In this document: positions 58,201-64,000 of the stretch, piece after piece | Numbering within the stretch: the stretch's first letter is position 1 | Layout of the letters: every line of letters starts with the position of its first letter | NCBI GenBank assembly: GCA_951230915.1 | Contig: OX579633.1 | Span: 48,126,029-48,190,028, forward strand | Origin: Antitrichia curtipendula | Lineage: Eukaryota; Streptophyta; Bryopsida; Hypnales; Leucodontaceae | Direction of reading: 5' to 3' | Length of the DNA: 64,000 bases | The notes under the pieces: generated by a model | The model's input: the letters and a program-made list of their open reading frames with translations, nothing else | Database searches by the model: none | What the model was told of the DNA's origin: nothing | Program-made: the position numbers and the translations under genes

Positions 58201-60887
58201 TTGGAGGGTGCTTTGCCCTTCTTATGTGGTTCTGGACTGATTCTGGAAACATGGTGTGTGAGGTTGCAGCTTCTCACCTGCCTCGATGGGTTTGAAGGAA
58301 GAGGAGAGGTTATCACTATAGCTGCTACGAACAGGCCTGATATTTTAGATACTGCACTTGTTCGACCTGGACGGTTTGATCGGAAGATCTTTATTCCAAA
58401 GCCTGGGACCAAAGGTCGTGCTGAGATTCTCAAGGTAACATTACTTGCTCTTTTCAAACCTGCCCATATAGGTCATAATTTTTTCTTATCGTGCTGATTG
58501 TAGTGAGCGGTCTTTAAACGCAGGTTTTAGTACTGGTTCCAGAATGTCTAGTAATTGTTTATCTTACTCAAGAACCTCTTCGTAGTGATGGAATATCTTG
58601 CCATTTTATTTCAAAGAAGCATTGTCGACGTGATCAGTGCAAAAATGTGTGTAGGTCCATGCACGAAACAAACCAATGGCAGAAGAGGTGGACTTTGATG
58701 CGGTAGCTGAAATGACTGACGGAATGGTGGGAGCCCAATTGGCTAATATTCTTGATGTTGCAGCTCTTGGAGTTCTGCGAGACCGTCGAACTGAGGTTCA
58801 TACTATTCATTTGCATGCTTGCTTATTTTCTCCGAGAGGTCGTCTTATGTATCCTCCAGACTGCAGTCTTGTCTCTCTCTACACATTACGTAGAACTGCC
58901 TTGTTACATTTAATGTTGTGAGCCTGACGAGTTTTATACTGGTTTTAAAGATCACCACAGATGACATGCTAGAGGCTGCCCAGCTTGAGGAGGGAGGTCA
59001 CCCTGATCCGCGCCCTCGAAGTGACTACTTATTGTGGATGCTTGCATTAAATGAGGCATCAATGGCGGCGTTTGCAGCAAACTGCCCTGACTTGAAACAA
59101 ATTCAACTGGTTTGTCCAATTTTACCTGAATTTCGATTGTGATCATCGCAATGACATTTTGTCAAGTCCTCTCATTCTTTATGAACCTTAATGTCTAGCG
59201 TGCAGATCAAGGCTAGAGATTTCAGTTGTCTTCCTCTTACTCTGCACTCTTTTTGTATTCTTTACATCATAGTCTCACATTGTATGTGAAATATGTGCTC
59301 CACATTCTTGCGTAAGTATCGAGGGCAATTCTGGTACATTGACACTGCTGATAGCTTTGTAACTACTTTGCGGGATAAAGGCCCTGGATGGTCTCCTTTC
59401 CTTCCGTGTCTAACACGTTCATTCCCATTTGGAATAGGAATTATTTACGAGTGAAGCATATGTCGTGGGAAACCTATTTATTGTTCTTTCAATGGTGTTA
59501 ATAGTGCTTCATTAGTTGCGCTACATGCGCTACACCCTGTCATGCAAGATGTCCTTACAATGGACCTCTTCTTTCAGGTAACCATCATCCCTAGAATGGG
59601 AGAGGAGAAAGGTGCAGTGCGATTTAAGACTGACCGCACCAAATTTGAACTGCAATCTATCAGGTTCCCACACTATTCTAGTCATGCTAGGTGTGGTGAC
59701 GTCATTTAAGGTTTAAGATGCTTTTAATTTTGCAAATTCTTGTCCAAGGTTTGGCATTATTCATAATCTGAGTTCGATTCCAAATGGGGTATGTCGAGGA
59801 GACTTGTTTCATGGAAGAAGAGAGCGTCAGTTTGCTCCTAATAATTGACAGGCAAAGTAAATGATACATTTGATCGGTTTTATGGTGACTGCCTAACTTC
59901 TGAAATTGAGGGTGTCGTATTTGTCATTGCAACAGCCGCCAAGGAATGTTGGACTACATTGCAGTCCAGCTTGCTCCACGAGCAGCTGATGAGATATGGA
60001 ATGGTATCGATAATGTAAGTTTGCTCCCGTATTACTTGTCGCCTATGGTTTGAACTAGATCATATGCACACCCTGGATGGACAATCTTGTGCAAAAGATG
60101 TACCTAAAGCTGGTTTTGATTTTGCCCGATGAAATATTAACTTGTTTGGTATGTGGCAGATGAGTACTATCTGGGCTGACACAGTAGACCAGGCACGCGA
60201 TGCTGCACGCAAATTTGTATTTGCAGGCCTCTCTGATAATGCAAATCTTTACGGTCTCCACGATTGTGTTTATAATTACGAAAGTGTGAAGGTACTACAG
60301 ACACTGTCTGCTGTGGTTGTGTGTACCATTGGCATGGAAGTCGTTTTTCAAGTCGTTTCCATTTTCGCTGCGGAAACTAATTGTTCTGTCGGTTCATTTC
60401 GAGAACTAGCAACTGAGCAGTGCGTAACATAAAGGCAAATGTGCTATGCAATACTTTACTTGCGATCACACGTAAACTTATTCCCAGTGTTTGGACGCTT
60501 GCAGTCTGTGGACATTGAGGCGTTGAAGGTTGTAAATCAGTGCTATGATCGTGTACTTGAGGTATGTAACATGCCTACTCTCTTGAGCAGATAAATTGAC
60601 GCAATTATAATTTTCAATCCCTTGCGTTCAGTTTCAAGGCCTTCACTTGAATGACACTCCCTTGTTTGGATGTTTGGCAGTATTTAAAGAAGAATAAGAC
60701 ATTGGTCAACAAAATCGTTGAGAAATTAGTGAAAGACCGAGTAATTAGGCAAGTAGATTTTGAGAGATTAGTTGCTACATACGGAAATTTGGACCCGCCA
60801 CCACCCACACCAATGGAGGTACGCAATCGCAGCCTTGCAGCTTTTCAAGAGTCAATGATAGCTGACAAACGAAGCATCAGAAACTGA
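55280..60887 (+). CDS. FTSHI2: FTSHI2, chloroplast FtsH-like AAA protein lacking the protease motif (990 aa)
   Basis: FtsHi proteins form part of an inner-envelope AAA motor linked to chloroplast protein import. In Arabidopsis FTSHI2 (EMB2083) is embryo-essential. Thirteen exons join in phase: 55280-56659, 56804-56921, 57047-57220, 57369-57541, 57926-58027, 58270-58434, 58655-58795, 58951-59109, 59578-59663, 59936-60014, 60160-60291, 60505-60561 and 60681-60887. A serine-rich transit-peptide-like N-terminus is followed by hydrophobic segments at about 136-152 and 404-425, with a charged coiled coil (313-390) between them. The AAA domain has Walker A GEPGTGKT (564-571), Walker [10 protein letters not shown] (D623/E624) and the second region of homology with R681 and R684. 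Where active FtsH has HEXXH, this has NEASM (785-789), so zinc-dependent proteolysis is not expected. It is longer than the 876-aa Arabidopsis protein, chiefly at the N-terminus. [20 protein letters not shown] strongly supports the FTSHI2 assignment. Confidence 0.95.
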
Positions 60888-61697
60888 AAGATGCAGTGTA
60901 ATCTCTGTAGGAAAAGAAACTGACCAGTTTGTATTTTGATTATCCTACATTAGTCGATTTGAGAACTTAGATGAAGTCACATGAAGCTGTAGCAAATTGA
61001 GGGATGCATAGCTTTGGGCTCTACAGTCAGAAGAGTCATATTCGCTCTTGAGCTGGATACAATGCTCTGGAGAGTACATGGCTTGCTGCAGTTTGTACCT
61101 TGAGTATACATTCGAAAATTGGTTCAGGTTTAAGGTAACATCACCTAAAATCATCCGAATAAGGATTTGAGCATGATTTCCTGTTATTGATCAGCAAAAT
61201 TTGTTGCCTCCTACCCATATGGGGTGACGAAGCAATGGTTCGCAATGGTGCTCAGTGGTTTGGAAGACTAATGCATATATGAAACATGTGTTCAAAGCAA
61301 TAATGGCACATTGAGGCCCATCGTTCCAAAAAATGCCCTTAAAATAGTTGTAATCTTGTGGCTACATGTAGGAGTGGTGAAATGAAAGGAAGAGTTACAA
61401 GGTCAAATGCAAATGAGACATGCTAAAAATTTCATGTGTAGCAAGTTGGGATATATCATTTTACAAAAGTTTAATTATTCATCTTTTTGAGGAAGAGATA
61501 CATATAAGTAGCCACTTATTGGAAATGTTGGTAATCAAAAGGGGATTTTAGATTTTCTTTGCATGCATTTTGTAAGCATCCAATGAAAAATCTATGAATT
61601 TGAAAAATGCTCAAAATAAGTATATTCTAAGTGTATCTCAAAAGTTCACCAAACATCAACCAAACGGAAGAAGTGATTGGATTCTTAAATTGGGCCA

Positions 61698-62240
61698 TTA
61701 ACATCTAAAAGACCAAGTGATCTTTCAATGTATTCAAGAAATTTCAAGTAGTTGTGCACAAAGTCAATTTTGTCACCAAATTTTGATTTGAAGTTTAAAC
61801 ATGTCCTCCTTTGGTACAAATATAATTTTTTTTGGGTGCATGGATCAAAAGTTATGTTGCCTTGAATTTTTTTGACAATTTGGGCAACTTCGAGCAGTAT
61901 GTGCAAGACTTTCTTTCTACTTTTGAAATTTGGTAGGTATGTAACTAACATGATGTAGGATGCAAATGTCAAAAATAACCATGTGTAGTGCAAAAATCTC
62001 ACTACAAAAATCTCACTCAAGGAGAAGCTAAAGTTTTCTCTATTGGACAAAATTGGAAGAAAAAAAAATTTTACCTTCAAATATTATAATCTTTCAATCT
62101 ATGTGATCAAAGTTTCTATAATTTTTTTCACATATTCTTGTAGTACTCTGATACAAAATTGTACAATTGAATTTTTTTTAGTTCTTTTTATCATTGCCCT
62201 AAAAATACAATGTATCCTTGATCCAATATTTCTACTTGGG
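61698..62240. mobile_element. Degenerate family A TTAA MITE, one end only
   Basis: TTAA (61698-61701), then CATCTAAAAGACCAAGTG. The interior keeps family A blocks (CTTTCAATCTATG-TCAAAGTTT). The right end is not recognisable. Confidence 0.55.
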
Positions 62241-62761
62241 ATTGGTTTGAATTGATCCTAGGTTTGTAAATTGGACCAATTTAGAATTTTGCTTGGGTCT
62301 TAACATAAAATCACCCAAAGATCAAGGCAATTCTTAAATCAAACCTAGAACTCTAGGTTTCATTCAAAGTCATTGAGGACGAAAAATATCCCTTCATCAT
62401 AAAAACATATAACTCTTTTAATTGTTCTTAGTTAAATAGGAATAAGAATGGTTTTTTATGCCTTCACAACAAAGCGAACAAAATGCATTCTCAATTCTTT
62501 AATCACACTTACTTTCATGTAAACTAGTGTAGCCTTGTACAATTGGCCCATTACTAAAAAATCTATAACTTTCACCTTTTATGTCCAAATGTCACGAAAT
62601 AAAGTCCATGTACCTTTCCTTGTAGAGAACTTTCTATAAATACCAAGAACACAACTGAATGACACATGGTCCAAAAGATCCATAATTCACAATAATTTAA
62701 GATCCAAAAATAACTTAGAAATTCATACACTATAGAAAACTAGAATTTTTTTATATCTTAG

Positions 62762-62936
62762 TTGACGGATTTTAGGTGACAGATTTTAGGTGACGTCAAA
62801 TGTAAGAACCTGTGTTTTTATGACAACAATAATGTCCAACATAACATCTTGATGTTATGTTGGACATTATTGTTGTCATAAAAACACAGGTTCTTACATT
62901 TGACGTCACCTAAAATTCGTCAATTAAAACATAGGT
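62762..62936. mobile_element. Near-perfect foldback MITE, about 170 bp
   Basis: Arms are reverse complements across a 2-base loop at 62849-62850, with no mismatch seen from TGACGTCAAATGTAAGAACC inward to ACATAACATC. The outer bases (TTGACGGATTTTAGGTGAC against TTGACGAATTTTAGGTGAC) match apart from one base. The left arm has an extra 14-bp tandem copy of AGATTTTAGGTGAC. A TTA flanks both sides but offset, so the target duplication is uncertain. Confidence 0.85.
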
Positions 62937-63512
62937 TTCTTATAGTGATAGCTTTACACTATATGTCCAAATGCCATAAAACAAAGTTTGTACACCCCTG
63001 CTCATAGAGAGCTTTTCAACAATACCATGATTATGTCTTAGGGACACACAATTCCAAAGATTTAATTGTAACAAATAAAACAAAACAAAACAAATAGCCT
63101 AATTTTATGTATAATAACTAATTTGTTAATGATCATTTATGTATTCTTTTTATTAATTTATAATTTTACTGTATAGCTTTTTTCCTTGTTCCATTCTATT
63201 AGTTTCTATTGTTTTTTTCATTTGTCTTAAATTACTAGTCCCCATTACTTTAGACCTCATTTTAAGGTTGAAAAAGCTTTCTTTTGTTTTGGCCATTGAC
63301 TAATGAAATGAATAAAAAAACCTACTTTATTATCCATCTTATATCTTTAAAATACTATGATAATTGAATTTTTAATAGCAATTTGAAGTTGACAAAATCA
63401 AAGACTAAAAGACACTGAAATTTTTGATGAATCTATTGAACATCAAGCATCTCTTGGACAGATCTAAACATACACACAGAACAAGGTAGTTGCGTAGAAA
63501 ATATTCTTTATC

Positions 63513-63910
63513 TATGGTAGAACCATCCATAATCGACCACTTCAACAATTCCACACATGTTTTGAAACAATGTAAAATAATGTAAATTTTCTACCATGTA
63601 AGAAGATAGAAATCACAAGGATCGCAATTTTTTTGGTAATTTTATGCCTTGAATTGAAATTACTTTGAGTTTTGAAAGACAAAAGTTGGTTTGGACCCAT
63701 GTATACACTCTTCCAATTCCGATCATTTAAAAACTTCTTATTCAATACTTTAGAACATATGTCATGACCTCATTCGTCCCAACCTTAAAAAGGAGAAAAA
63801 AAATACATTCCAAATTTTGGTTGGAAGTCTATTCTAAGCCTTGGTTGGAAATAGTTGCATTCTACAAGTTGGGTATAGATCCCTAGTTGGGAATGGGTGG
63901 TTCTACCATA
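63513..63910. mobile_element. TA-flanked MITE, TGGTAGAACC family copy 3
   Basis: TA, then TGGTAGAACCATCCAT, with the far end ATGGGTGGTTCTACCA followed by TA (63909-63910). This is the best preserved pair of ends in the family (about 16 bp). Confidence 0.82.
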
Positions 63911-64000
63911 TAAAGCCTATCTTTGCTTATATGTAACACTTTCTATCTCTTACAACTTCTTATTTTTTGATCTCTCTTGGATTGCAATTGATATCCACGA

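Larger units (their letters stand above)
60888..64000. other. Downstream AT-rich region with MITEs
   Basis: No gene seen. It begins with the probable FTSHI2 3' UTR (to about 61.2 kb), then a degenerate family A element, a near-perfect hairpin and a TA MITE, listed separately. Confidence 0.5.

Overview
The window looks like nuclear DNA of a land plant, probably a non-seed (bryophyte-grade or other early-diverging) lineage. It holds three intron-containing plant genes with ordinary GT-AG introns: an ING1-type PHD-finger protein, a COBRA-like wall protein with a GPI-anchor tail, and the chloroplast pseudo-protease FTSHI2. They lie as moderate-GC islands in AT-rich DNA packed with small transposons. 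Short CCCTAAA-type telomere-like tracts fit a plant. The species cannot be fixed from sequence alone. No rRNA, tRNA or CRISPR array was recognised.

Layout. 1-2.6 kb: leader or upstream region of the ING gene. 2.6-4.6 kb: ING1-like gene (+). 4.6-14.3 kb: AT-rich repeats, foldbacks and decayed elements. 14,317-19,861: a structurally complete piggyBac-type transposon with TTAA target duplication, 13-14 bp terminal inverted repeats and an intact 782-aa DDE transposase on the minus strand. A 294-codon ORF precedes the transposase in the same frame and is separated from it by a single TAA. 19.9-25 kb: TTAA- and TA-flanked MITEs. 25-27.4 kb: moderate-GC region upstream of the COBRA-like gene. 27.4-30.4 kb: COBRA-like gene (+), followed by a roughly 70-bp minisatellite. 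31-41.5 kb: a second dense MITE cluster. 41.6-46.2 kb: GC-richer palindromic cassettes and a 250-bp long inverted repeat. 46.3-47.4 kb: decayed coding sequence of an unrecognised gene. 47.4-54.3 kb: MITEs and a decayed partial copy of the COBRA-like gene. 55.3-60.9 kb: FTSHI2 (+, 13 coding exons). 60.9-64 kb: MITEs, including a near-perfect 170-bp hairpin.

The most interesting system is the piggyBac-like element together with the many TTAA-flanked non-autonomous elements around it. The big element begins CCCCAGAAGGACC next to TTAA, and the MITEs begin CCCCTAAAGGACC or CCCCTAAAGCCCC next to TTAA. One small TTAA element interrupts the decayed COBRA-like copy exactly where the parent locus is uninterrupted, which gives an empty-site test inside the window. 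The host genes have no evident functional link to one another.
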